In this document: positions 1 through 6,169 of the stretch, one piece after another
Layout: every line of letters begins with the position of its first letter
How positions within the stretch are numbered: the first letter of the stretch is position 1
NCBI GenBank assembly: GCA_963816535.1
Contig: CAWFKW010000003.1
Span: 1,178,001-1,242,000 of the forward strand
Length of the DNA: 64,000 bases
Source of the DNA: CAWFKW01 sp963816535
GTDB taxonomy: Bacteria > Bacteroidota > Ignavibacteria > Tepidaquicellales > OLB5
Direction: 5' to 3'
Notes under the pieces: model-generated
The model's database searches: none
Told to the model about the DNA's origin: nothing
The model's input: the letters and a program-made list of their open reading frames with translations, nothing else
Program-made: the position numbers and the translations under genes

Positions 1-70
1 AGGGCAAAAACCTGTATCCCCCGTAACATATTAATCCCGCTACAACAATGAAAATAATGCTGCTTAACAT
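1..70 (-). CDS. Partial hypothetical membrane protein (N-terminus only)
   Basis: From an ATG at 70-68 the minus strand stays open to the window edge and encodes 23 residues with a hydrophobic stretch (MLSSIIFIVVAGLICYGG), like a signal anchor or first membrane segment. An in-frame stop lies a few codons upstream, so this is the first available ATG. It follows the ABC ATPase gene on the same strand and could belong to that transcription unit, but too little is visible to name it. Confidence 0.35.
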   Translation of the reverse strand, partial: MLSSIIFIVVAGLICYGGYRFLP

Positions 71-94
71 TGTAAATTCAGTTTAAATTTGCCG

Positions 95-111
95 GGAAGC
101 CGGGCGCTTCC
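95..111. terminator. Small GC-rich hairpin between the ABC gene and the partial ORF
   Basis: GGAAGC-CGGGC-GCTTCC forms a perfect 6-bp stem about 90 bp beyond the ABC gene's stop codon. There is no clean U-tract on the minus strand, so it may be a weak terminator or simply an intergenic hairpin. Confidence 0.25.
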
Positions 112-198
112 AGCGGCTTTAATATTATTTTTAAAATTTTTGTTTGCAGAGTTTGACAATAAAGTCCGCCCAACGGGAGATTTAATCATGAGAATAAA

Positions 199-1134
199 CT
201 ACCTTGTTAAATCCCTGAAAACATCTTCGAGCGAAGACTGTTTAGCCTGCATAGAAAGCAAGGTTGCCTTCTGTTCAACTACTTTATTTGAAACCACGGA
301 ACGAAGGTCCGCGCCTTTTTCGCCATATATATTGAATATAAACGACTCGCCGGTGTCTTTCGAAAATTCAACCTTCTTTACTCCCCTGCATTCTTTCAGA
401 TTTGCTTGGAGCGAGTTTTTATCAATATCATTTTTCACTTCAAGAACAATTAAGCTCTCGCCTTTGGATTTCGCCTGCAGCTCCTGCGGCGACCCGTCGG
501 CCACGATCTTTCCGTTATTAATAATTATAACCCTGTCGCAGGTAGCCTGGACCTCCGACAAAATATGCGTCGAAAGGATAACCGTTTTCTGTTTTCCAAG
601 CTTCTTGATCAGGTTTCTTATTTCTATTATTTGGTTAGGGTCGAGTCCGGAAGTAGGTTCATCAAGGATCAGCACTTCTGGATTATTTATCATTGCCTGG
701 GCCAAGCCTACTCGCTGGCGGTATCCTTTGGAGAGCTCCCCTATGTTTTTGGAGCGCATTTCCTCAAGACCGCACACTTTTATCATCTCTTCCCTTCTTG
801 ACTTCACATTATCTTTTCCAACGCCGTCCAATGCGGCTATGTAGTCAAGATAATCAACAACATTCATGTCGTTATAAAGCGGGTTGCTTTCGGGGAGGTA
901 CCCTATTTTTTTCCTTACCTCAAGCGAATTATTTTCTACATCTTCGCCTTCAACCTCCACTGTACCTGACGTTGGGGGCAGGTACGTGGTAATAACTTTC
1001 ATTGTCGTTGATTTTCCGGCGCCGTTAGGCCCTAAAAAACCAAGTATTTCGCCCTTATTTACCTCGAATGAAATGTCATCTACGGCCAGGTAACTGCCAT
1101 AGTACTTCGATAGATTGCTTACTTTTATTGACAT
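199..1134 (-). CDS. ABC transporter ATP-binding protein, GldA-like
   Basis: This is a 311-residue cytoplasmic ATPase subunit of an ABC-2 type exporter. Walker A GPNGAGKST is at residues 35-43, the signature region LSKGYRQ at 134-140, Walker B LILDEP at 155-160 and the switch histidine at 190 (STHILSE). The length and the C-terminal extension after about residue 215 match the GldA/CcmA-like subfamily, which in Bacteroidota partners GldF/GldG permeases in gliding or surface export. No permease gene is visible here, so the substrate cannot be assigned; the partner may lie beyond the window edge. The gene starts at ATG 1134, with the transposon inserted about 110 bp upstream of it. Confidence 0.9.
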   Translation of the reverse strand: MSIKVSNLSKYYGSYLAVDDISFEVNKGEILGFLGPNGAGKSTTMKVITTYLPPTSGTVEVEGEDVENNSLEVRKKIGYLPESNPLYNDMNVVDYLDYIAALDGVGKDNVKSRREEMIKVCGLEEMRSKNIGELSKGYRQRVGLAQAMINNPEVLILDEPTSGLDPNQIIEIRNLIKKLGKQKTVILSTHILSEVQATCDRVIIINNGKIVADGSPQELQAKSKGESLIVLEVKNDIDKNSLQANLKECRGVKKVEFSKDTGESFIFNIYGEKGADLRSVVSNKVVEQKATLLSMQAKQSSLEDVFRDLTR

Positions 1135-1204
1135 AGACCTATTTTAATTTAATCACAATTATATGAAACTTTGAGCCGTTAGTAAAGGCATAAGTTTGGT
1201 ATAA

Positions 1205-1212
1205 AAAGTAGG
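1205..1212 (+). repeat. Left target-site duplication of the transposon (AAAGTAGG)
   Basis: The octamer AAAGTAGG directly abuts the left terminal inverted repeat and recurs directly outside the right one at 6018-6025. Eight to nine bp is the duplication length known for IS1-type elements. This defines the element boundary to the base. Confidence 0.92.
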
Positions 1213-1232
1213 GGTAGTGGTACAGTTTGAAA
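1213..1232 (+). repeat. Left terminal inverted repeat
   Basis: GGTAGTGGTACAGTTTGAAA. Its exact reverse complement forms the right end of the element at 5998-6017 (20 of 20 bases). Confidence 0.95.
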
Positions 1233-1267
1233 TCAGAAAAAATCAACGAAAACTAAAAAACAATAAA

Positions 1268-1393
1268 ATGAAAAAACAAAAAACCAAAGTAAAATTTGCT
1301 CCCAAAAGATACTTTGTTGATTACGAAATCCGAGACAGCAAAACATCAAAGAAAACCCCTAAACGCCCATCGGCTCGGAAGCGAAATTCATAA
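1268..1393 (+). CDS. Possible 41-residue basic protein inside the left transposon end
   Basis: ATG at 1268 opens a 41-residue reading frame of very basic composition (starts MKKQKTKVKFAPKRYF, ends PSARKRNS). It lies 36 bp inside the left inverted repeat and overlaps the 3' end of the convergent CxxC gene by 35 bp. No ribosome-binding site is obvious. Such a Lys/Arg-rich peptide could bind nucleic acid, but it may equally be a chance frame in A-rich DNA. Confidence 0.3.
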   Translation: MKKQKTKVKFAPKRYFVDYEIRDSKTSKKTPKRPSARKRNS

Positions 1394-1601
1394 TATAGGC
1401 ACAATCAGAGCAGATAATTTGTATCATGGGCATTGTTTTTGCTTTTATTTCGATAGAACCATCCTTGAACATAGGATTGGCAACCAAACACATATTACTT
1501 ACCATATAATTATGTGAATGGCAAAGAGGGCATTCAAAGCTACTTAGATGGGTTTGAAACCATTTTTCAATTGTTCTTAATTGTTCTTCTGCTAATGGCA
1601 T
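1359..1601 (-). CDS. Small zinc-ribbon-like protein (two CxxC knuckles)
   Basis: An 80-residue protein with an N-terminal helix followed by CPLC at about residues 24-27 and CSDC at about 64-67, the spacing expected of a small zinc ribbon. The segments after each pair are hydrophobic, as in other short zinc-ribbon orphans. It is cargo of the transposon, transcribed toward the left end and divergent from the 253-residue gene. The function is unknown; a regulatory or nucleic-acid-binding role is only a guess from the zinc ribbon. Confidence 0.6.
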   Translation of the reverse strand: MPLAEEQLRTIEKWFQTHLSSFECPLCHSHNYMVSNMCLVANPMFKDGSIEIKAKTMPMIQIICSDCAYIMNFASEPMGV

Positions 1602-1708
1602 ATTTTTAAGTTTAATTTAAAACCTTAAAATAGGTCATTTCTCCCGAACTCTCAAGACTTTTAATTCTGAATTTTTGTTAATGACTAATCTCTTAATTTG
1701 CATTTTAT

Positions 1709-2470
1709 ATGAATGCAGACAAAGAAAAAATACCTTCTATTGCAGAACGTTTTGAATGCAAGATTATTCCGCCTAAAGGCGAACCCGTAATAATCACAAT
1801 TGACTTAATTGATTTTGTTCAAAAAAGTAAACCGGAATTCCACACAGATGAATTCGGGAATCAGTTCATATTTGACAAGATTGAATGGAGCAACCCATAT
1901 AACATTCCTGAATTCAAAGAGTTCAAAGAAAATAATATACGTATTCCCGACATTCCGTTTACTTTGTTTAATGATGACCCAGAAAAGTTCTTAACTTTGA
2001 CACGAAGAAGATATTTAGATACCATGTTGGCATTACTGAACGAATTCAATGCCATAATGGAATTAAAAAAAGTAAAAGAACATCCTGAATACAAAAGGGT
2101 GGCAAAAAAGAATGAGGAATATAAAAAGTTAATGGCAATTAAACATAAATATTATTTTCCAAAATACGAGGAGATATATAATAAATATAAGGGGATTAAA
2201 TACAGAGAAGTTGAAACCGATATAACACTTGAAGAAAAAAGTTTTATTTTTGATTTTATGCGATACGAAAAGGAAAAAATAAATTACAGAGCTGCATTTT
2301 ATCTTTTATTATTAAGAGAAATTAAAAACGATACCGATAATCCTTATAAAAATGAATACAATTTAGATAATGCCCGATCAATCGACAATTTGTTTGATAG
2401 ATTCGATAATTCTTACAAAAACAACAGGGAATTAAAACATAAACGGGATAACGAGAAAAACGTAAACTAA
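1709..2470 (+). CDS. Transposon cargo protein of unknown function, 253 residues
   Basis: The family is not recognised. The protein is charged and soluble, with no signal peptide or membrane segment. An N-terminal part of about 90 residues has a beta-like character (ECKIIPPKGEPVIITIDLID). It is followed by a long helical, Lys/Glu-rich middle (about residues 100-165) and a helical C-terminus ending in a very basic tail (ELKHKRDNEKNVN). It is strongly AT-rich. It is the first rightward gene of the element and is separated from the tRNA/transposase unit by a candidate promoter and a hairpin. Confidence 0.6.
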   Translation: MNADKEKIPSIAERFECKIIPPKGEPVIITIDLIDFVQKSKPEFHTDEFGNQFIFDKIEWSNPYNIPEFKEFKENNIRIPDIPFTLFNDDPEKFLTLTRRRYLDTMLALLNEFNAIMELKKVKEHPEYKRVAKKNEEYKKLMAIKHKYYFPKYEEIYNKYKGIKYREVETDITLEEKSFIFDFMRYEKEKINYRAAFYLLLLREIKNDTDNPYKNEYNLDNARSIDNLFDRFDNSYKNNRELKHKRDNEKNVN

Positions 2471-2544
2471 CCCATAAACAATTTATCAACACGTTATTAT
2501 ATCGTTTCTCAACACCCTATCTGGTCTAACTATAACCGCCAAAT

Positions 2545-2552
2545 TATATTTG
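2545..2552 (+). promoter_or_regulatory. Candidate Bacteroidota-type -7 element for the tRNA/transposase unit
   Basis: TATATTTG fits the Bacteroidota primary-sigma -7 consensus TAnnTTTG exactly. It lies 63 bp upstream of the tRNA-like 5' end and 75 bp after the cargo gene's stop. No convincing -33 TTG is seen at the expected 19-bp spacing. If it is used, the transcript would start near 2558 and run through a hairpin, the tRNA-like sequence and the transposase. Confidence 0.4.
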
Positions 2553-2566
2553 TAGCATAAATAAAG

Positions 2567-2590
2567 AAAGCACAGCGTGAACTGTGCTTT
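2567..2590 (+). terminator. Hairpin just upstream of the tRNA-like gene
   Basis: AAAGCACAG-CGTGAA-CTGTGCTTT makes a perfect 9-bp stem followed by T/A-rich sequence, about 17 bp before the tRNA-like 5' end. It resembles a rho-independent terminator for the upstream 253-residue gene. If the candidate -7 element at 2545 is active, it would instead lie in the tRNA precursor leader. Confidence 0.55.
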
Positions 2591-2607
2591 TAAATAAAAT
2601 TTATGTT

Positions 2608-2679
2608 GCCTGTGTAATTTAACGGTAAAATACGCTTTTTCCCAATTGCGGTTCGGGGGTTCGATTCCCCTCGCAGGCT
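2608..2679 (+). tRNA. tRNA-Gly(CCC)-like gene with an aberrant anticodon stem
   Basis: The 7-bp acceptor stem (2608-2614 with 2672-2678, one G-U pair) is followed by U73, which is usual for bacterial tRNA-Gly. The D-stem ATTT/AAAT encloses an AACGGTA loop. The T-arm is GGGGG, loop TTCGATT, then CCCCT. CCA is not encoded. The anticodon region 2633-2650 keeps only CGC/GCG at its base, then two T-T oppositions and an 8-base loop containing CCC. A canonical stem would be one base shorter and read CAA/TTG there. It is therefore either a degenerate tRNA or a tRNA mimic. It lies inside the transposon, 42 bp upstream of the transposase and on the same strand. Confidence 0.65.
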
Positions 2680-2721
2680 CAACTAAAATAAAACAAATAC
2701 TTTTTAAAACAAATCCGTAAA

Positions 2722-3597
2722 ATGACCCAGATGAAACATTACATTGATAGCATGAATAGATTACCAATATACAAACAAATATCAATATTATCTGCTTTAG
2801 TAGAGGGAAACTCACTACGTAGTATAAGCAGAATGTTTGACATACACAGAACAACAATTATGAATCTGTTAGTTGAAGCTGGAAAAAGAGCTTTAGAGAT
2901 TCACGATACATATATGAGTAATATCAAATCAAATCTTATACAAGTTGATGAAATATGGACTTATGTAGGTAAAAAACAGAAACAATTAACAGCAGACGAA
3001 AGATATTATGAAAGCGAGTTGGGCGATCAATACGTTTTTGTCGCTCTTGATGCGGAAACAAAATTAGTTCCTGTTTTTCAGATTGGCAAAAGAAGTTATG
3101 AAGTTACCTATTCATTTATGAACGAATTACAAGCACGGATTTACACAAGGTTTCAATTAACAAGCGATTCATTCAAGCCATACCAGACGGCAGTTAGAAG
3201 AACATTTAAAAATGAAGTTGATTATGCTCAATTGCACAAGATTTACGGGGAATCAGGGGAAGGGGAAAAAAGATACAGTCCCGCAAACATCGTGGGAATT
3301 GAATTAATTCCGCTTATTGGTGAACCGAAAATGGAGTATATCTCAACAAGTTATGTTGAAAGACAAAATCTTACAATGAGAATGAATATGAGAAGATTTA
3401 CACGTTTAACAAATGCTTTTAGCAAGAAGTTAGATAACCTTAAACATGCAGTAGCTTTACATTTCTTTCATTATAACTTTATGAGGATTCATCAGACATT
3501 AAGAGCAACTCCGGCAATGGTAGCAGGTATAACAAATACCGTCTGGACTTGGGAAAAGTTCTTAGGGATTGAAGAACAAAGAAAAATAGCGGTATAA
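2722..3597 (+). CDS. IS1-like DDE transposase
   Basis: A 291-residue single-frame transposase that mobilises the surrounding element. A helix-turn-helix lies at about residues 20-50 (ISILSALVEGNSLRSISRMF). It is followed by VDEIW with D76, then D110 (FVALDAETK), D149 (TSDSFKPY) and E213 (STSYVERQN), which are candidate catalytic acids of an RNase H-like core. The C-terminal block TMRMNMRRFTRLTNAFSKK and HFFHYNFMRIHQTLR match the widespread IS1-type group I recognise. Unlike classical IS1 insA/insB' there is no frameshift. Four of its twelve glycines use GGG, three of them within residues 176-181, which matches the CCC anticodon of the adjacent tRNA-like gene. A strong terminator follows at 3662. 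Confidence 0.9.
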   Translation: MTQMKHYIDSMNRLPIYKQISILSALVEGNSLRSISRMFDIHRTTIMNLLVEAGKRALEIHDTYMSNIKSNLIQVDEIWTYVGKKQKQLTADERYYESELGDQYVFVALDAETKLVPVFQIGKRSYEVTYSFMNELQARIYTRFQLTSDSFKPYQTAVRRTFKNEVDYAQLHKIYGESGEGEKRYSPANIVGIELIPLIGEPKMEYISTSYVERQNLTMRMNMRRFTRLTNAFSKKLDNLKHAVALHFFHYNFMRIHQTLRATPAMVAGITNTVWTWEKFLGIEEQRKIAV

Positions 3598-3661
3598 ATC
3601 CCCTCAAATATCCCTATCCTTTTATAAGGAATCGAATTACGGATTGATAGGGCAATACTTC

Positions 3662-3688
3662 AAAGGCGATAGCAATATCGCCTTTTTT
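3662..3688 (+). terminator. Rho-independent terminator after the transposase
   Basis: AAAGGCGATA-GCAA-TATCGCCTTT is a 10-bp perfect stem followed by a T run, 65 bp after the transposase stop. Confidence 0.85.
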
Positions 3689-3700
3689 AAAAAATATTAA

Positions 3701-3761
3701 AGATGTATTTTAAAACCACAATGAAACAACAATTTATAAAAACCTAATTTTAAATACATCT
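3701..3761. repeat. Inverted repeat in the cargo intergenic region
   Basis: AGATGTATTT (3701-3710) pairs with AAATACATCT (3752-3761). A second short inverted pair, GGCAAAT/ATTTGCC, follows at about 3774-3810. No gene is seen in 3690-3934. These could be operator sites or remnants of an older end before the two-TM cargo gene. Confidence 0.4.
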
Positions 3762-3934
3762 AACATAGGTTCTGGCAAATTAGGGTAAAAAAACATACTT
3801 CTATTTGCCAATTAAGACACAATTACAACCTTGATAGTTTGGCTAAAATTCACAAAATTTGTATAATCAAAATTAATAAAACCAATAATTCCTAAGTGAT
3901 TGATGTAGTTGAAAAAATCAATTATTATCTTTAA

Positions 3935-4420
3935 ATGAAGTATTTATGGGGAATAATAATTGGAATTGCTATAGCCGTAAGTATAATCTTTATTTATGAT
4001 GTATTTCTTTTATCTCATGAGTCTTTTCAAAGTTATTCACATCTTTCAAATGATTCAACGGAATTACTAAATAGCATAAAAGATTTGAAAGTAACTACGT
4101 TTAGCAATGAAGAAAAAATGAGTTCATTAAATAAAAGATTTGATGATTTATTAATATTCGGAAGTATTATCATAACACTTTTATTAGCAATAAATGTAAC
4201 GGTATACGTAAAAGCTGAGAGCGAAGTGGAAAGACAATTTAAAGTAACGTTTAAAGATTATGAATCAAAGATAAAAACCGTAAACGAAAATGCTCAGTTA
4301 TTATTGCACGATACTACATTGAAATGTGCTGAATCAATTAATAAAGCCGAAGCTATTGTACAGACATTAGAAGATATGAAAAATGCTAGGAAAACAGAAA
4401 AGATAATAGAGACGACATGA
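3935..4420 (+). CDS. Two-TM membrane protein with coiled-coil tail (transposon cargo)
   Basis: The family is not recognised. The 161 residues contain a membrane segment at about 4-26 (LWGIIIGIAIAVSIIFIYDV), an external loop of about 45 residues, a second segment at about 70-90 (LLIFGSIIITLLLAINVTVYV), then a helical, charged cytoplasmic tail likely to form a coiled coil. It overlaps the next gene by 4 bp (ATGA), so the two are probably translationally coupled. It is the first gene of a four-gene run of close or overlapping ORFs to 5342. Confidence 0.6.
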   Translation: MKYLWGIIIGIAIAVSIIFIYDVFLLSHESFQSYSHLSNDSTELLNSIKDLKVTTFSNEEKMSSLNKRFDDLLIFGSIIITLLLAINVTVYVKAESEVERQFKVTFKDYESKIKTVNENAQLLLHDTTLKCAESINKAEAIVQTLEDMKNARKTEKIIETT

Positions 4421-4698
4421 CAGAGCAAGAAAACCCAAAATATTCACAGGATGACTTAAAAAATTTAAAGGAAGATATTATATCAAATAAAGCAAGTTTG
4501 ACGGACTATTTAAAATTTGACAAATATCTTTCATCAACGAACCTTTCTCATATAATCAGAACTAAAATGCAACAAAATAATATCGCCGATTACAATGATT
4601 ATCTTTCCAAGAGAGAGAAGGGAGACATAAAGGCAGCAGCGATTACAGGAACATTAACCGGTATTATTGAAGCATTGCAAATGCTACATTCTAAATAA
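4417..4698 (+). CDS. Small helical hypothetical protein (transposon cargo)
   Basis: A 93-residue mostly helical protein beginning MTEQENPKYSQDDLK. It has no signal peptide. A hydrophobic patch near the C-terminus (AAAITGTLTGIIEAL) is too short and polar for a clear membrane segment. Its ATG overlaps the stop of the two-TM gene by 4 bp and the next ATG lies 10 bp after its stop, so it belongs to the same operon. It matches no family I know. Confidence 0.55.
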   Translation: MTEQENPKYSQDDLKNLKEDIISNKASLTDYLKFDKYLSSTNLSHIIRTKMQQNNIADYNDYLSKREKGDIKAAAITGTLTGIIEALQMLHSK

Positions 4699-4708
4699 AT
4701 TACAATTA

Positions 4709-5077
4709 ATGAATATATTTATCGCATTTGAAGTCTCGGAAAAAATTGAAATCGTAAAAGAGAAATTAACTGAAAACGGATATTTCGATTTCTGGATAAG
4801 TAATAAAATATGGTATCCTTTCCCTAGTAATTGTGTTTGGAAAAAGGATAGTGATTTATCAACGTGTCTAAATGATGTTGAAAATGTTGTTAACGAATTA
4901 AATAATAACGGACATAAAATTATTCTTAAAAGTTGTATTGTTTTATCAGCTCAACCCTGGGAGGGGAAACCTTCTACAGATAAATCGGAAGTAATGATAG
5001 CAAAAAAAGGAGAACAACCTCGTTCATCTGAATCAATAAAGTATGTTGAACCACCGGGCAACTTAGAACATGAATAA
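4709..5077 (+). CDS. Small alpha/beta protein, possibly SinR/Cas2-like fold (transposon cargo)
   Basis: The start is placed at ATG 4709, 10 bp after the preceding stop, giving 122 residues (MNIFIAFEVSEKIEIVKEKL). An upstream in-frame ATG lies inside the preceding gene and is less likely. The pattern of N-terminal strand, helix, central Trp/Pro segment (FWISNKIWYPFPSNCVWK), long helix and a later strand resembles small ferredoxin-fold proteins and parallels the next gene. It overlaps that gene by 8 bp. The fold assignment is inference from the pattern; the function is unknown. Confidence 0.55.
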   Translation: MNIFIAFEVSEKIEIVKEKLTENGYFDFWISNKIWYPFPSNCVWKKDSDLSTCLNDVENVVNELNNNGHKIILKSCIVLSAQPWEGKPSTDKSEVMIAKKGEQPRSSESIKYVEPPGNLEHE

Positions 5078-5342
5078 CGTATATCTGATACATTACGATA
5101 AAGGCTCTAGTATATCACAGGGCGGTTTAATAAAATATCTTGAGAATGAAAGTGCAATAGACGATTGGGAATATTGTTTGCCTTATTCAGTAATTGTTAA
5201 GAGCAACAAAACAAGTATAGAGCTTTCCAAATTGTTAGATAAGAAATATGGGAAGACAGTAACTCATTTAATAACAAAAATTAGTAATTATTACGGGAGA
5301 TTGCCCGATGGGTATTGGGAATTAATTGAAAAATCTAAATAA
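5070..5342 (+). CDS. SinR/Cas2-like small protein (transposon cargo)
   Basis: A 90-residue protein starting MNNVYLIHYDKG. The opening strand YLIHYD, a helix, a strand pair around CLPYSVIVKSNKTS, a helix (IELSKLL), a strand (VTHLITKI) and the final LPDGYWELI match the layout of SinR-family/Cas2-like ferredoxin-fold proteins. The Cas2-like catalytic Asp cannot be confirmed. No CRISPR array is present, so a role in adaptation is not implied. It overlaps the previous gene by 8 bp and is followed by a terminator at 5359. Confidence 0.55.
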   Translation: MNNVYLIHYDKGSSISQGGLIKYLENESAIDDWEYCLPYSVIVKSNKTSIELSKLLDKKYGKTVTHLITKISNYYGRLPDGYWELIEKSK

Positions 5343-5358
5343 GTATATTCCTCAAAAG

Positions 5359-5396
5359 ACAATAAAAAACGGCGATAGAAATATCGCCTTTATTGT
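5359..5396 (+). terminator. Rho-independent terminator after the cargo operon
   Basis: GGCGATA-GAAA-TATCGCC (5371-5388) is extended by ACAATAAA/TTTATTGT. The core stem is the same GGCGATA/TATCGCC used at 3662, so the element carries two related terminators. Confidence 0.8.
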
Positions 5397-5450
5397 TAAA
5401 ACCCAGTAACTTATTTTTGAGGAAAACCATAGAAAGGGGAAAATAAAATC

Positions 5451-5651
5451 ATGGGTGAATTATCGGCAGATGATAGGGCTGTAATGGTAAACCTTACGGC
5501 TGAGATTAAGGGATTAAAAGAAACTTTGAACTTTCTTAGTTCAAGTTTTTCCGAAAGGAGAATTGATGCTTTTATAACAGGGATGAATAAGTTAAGTACA
5601 TCAATAGACCAATTAGCTGGACATGTTATGAATTTAGATCCCGAAAGATAA
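5451..5651 (+). CDS. Short coiled-coil hypothetical protein (transposon cargo)
   Basis: A 66-residue protein preceded by a purine-rich AGAAAGGGGAAAAT stretch that can serve as a ribosome-binding site. The sequence is amphipathic helix throughout (MGELSADDRAVMVNLTAE to LAGHVMNLDPER), consistent with a short coiled coil. There is no recognised family. It lies 22 bp upstream of the next ORF and is probably co-transcribed with it. Confidence 0.5.
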   Translation: MGELSADDRAVMVNLTAEIKGLKETLNFLSSSFSERRIDAFITGMNKLSTSIDQLAGHVMNLDPER

Positions 5652-5673
5652 AGAAATCAAATCAGCAATAAAA

Positions 5674-5946
5674 ATGTCAGATACTATAACAATTGGTTAT
5701 AATACCTTCAAGAAAAATAAAATCAATTATGTCGGAATTGATACGCCAAGCATAGATGATGTTATTTTGAATAAGAATGATATTACATTACGAATTGAAA
5801 TTAGTGGGAATAAAACTATCACAATTCCATTTAAGACGAAAAAAGAAGCTATCAAAGAATTTAAGAGAATAAGTAAAGAAATGAATGAACCCTCTAAAGG
5901 TTCAAAGCCAAAAGACTTAACGGATTTATTTAAAGATGATGAATAA
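5674..5946 (+). CDS. Hypothetical protein at the right end of the transposon
   Basis: A 90-residue, Lys-rich protein starting MSDTITIGYNTFKKNK. Its strand-rich first half (ITLRIEISGNKTITIPF) is followed by a helix and an acidic end (DLTDLFKDDE). It is the last gene before the right inverted repeat, whose inner end is 51 bp beyond the stop. The family is unknown. Confidence 0.5.
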   Translation: MSDTITIGYNTFKKNKINYVGIDTPSIDDVILNKNDITLRIEISGNKTITIPFKTKKEAIKEFKRISKEMNEPSKGSKPKDLTDLFKDDE

Positions 5947-5997
5947 TTTTGTTCCAACATTTCAAGCCATATCAACAGAAAACAGCTAAAATCCCTT

Positions 5998-6017
5998 TTT
6001 CAAACTGTACCACTACC
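5998..6017 (-). repeat. Right terminal inverted repeat
   Basis: TTTCAAACTGTACCACTACC is the exact reverse complement of the left end at 1213-1232. Confidence 0.95.
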
Positions 6018-6025
6018 AAAGTAGG
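6018..6025 (+). repeat. Right target-site duplication (AAAGTAGG)
   Basis: A direct copy of 1205-1212. Joining the two flanks restores AAAAAGTAGGTATTTCTACTC, a GTAG/CTAC stem, so the element apparently inserted into a small hairpin. Confidence 0.92.
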
Positions 6026-6053
6026 TATTTCTACTCATTTTTCACTTTTTATC

Positions 6054-6073
6054 ATCCCCGTGAATGCGGGGAT
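6054..6073. repeat. REP-like hairpin ATCCCCG/CGGGGAT
   Basis: ATCCCCG-TGAATG-CGGGGAT lies between the transposon and the esterase. It belongs to the CCCGCGAAGGCGGG-type hairpin family also seen near 21050, 21170, 61900 and 62500. Confidence 0.65.
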
Positions 6074-6169
6074 CCATATTCATATGGCGATCATAACGGA
6101 GCTAGTACAAAAACTGAATATTTCTGCAAATTTATCTCTTTGTGTGTCTTATGTTAGTCATTAAATTAA

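Larger units (their letters stand above)
1213..6017 (+). mobile_element. 4.8-kb IS1-like transposon carrying a tRNA-like gene and cargo
   Basis: The element is bounded by a perfect 20-bp inverted repeat (1213-1232 and 5998-6017) and flanked by an 8-bp direct duplication. Inside are a small basic ORF, a minus-strand CxxC protein, a 253-residue unknown, a tRNA-Gly(CCC)-like gene, an IS1-like DDE transposase and six further small ORFs, several of them overlapping. The interior is visibly AT-rich compared with the flanking host genes. The element separates an esterase gene (stop at 6170) from the ABC gene (start at 1134) and disrupts neither. Both ends and the transposase look intact, so insertion is probably recent. 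The boundaries are directly visible; assignment to the IS1 family rests on recognising the transposase. Confidence 0.9.

Noticed and set aside
2486..2857. A minus-strand reading frame of 123 codons over the tRNA region, with EPARGIEPP-like sequence
   Set aside because: The EPARG pattern is the usual antisense translation of a tRNA T-arm and acceptor stem; it runs over the tRNA-like gene and the transposase start.
5070..5342. A CRISPR-Cas adaptation gene (Cas2)
   Set aside because: Only a fold-level resemblance; no Cas1, no CRISPR array and no regular 30-bp repeats were seen anywhere in the window.
1213..6017. A prophage remnant or integrative element integrated at a tRNA gene
   Set aside because: The tRNA-like sequence is internal, ends are inverted repeats with an 8-bp duplication, and no integrase or phage gene is present.
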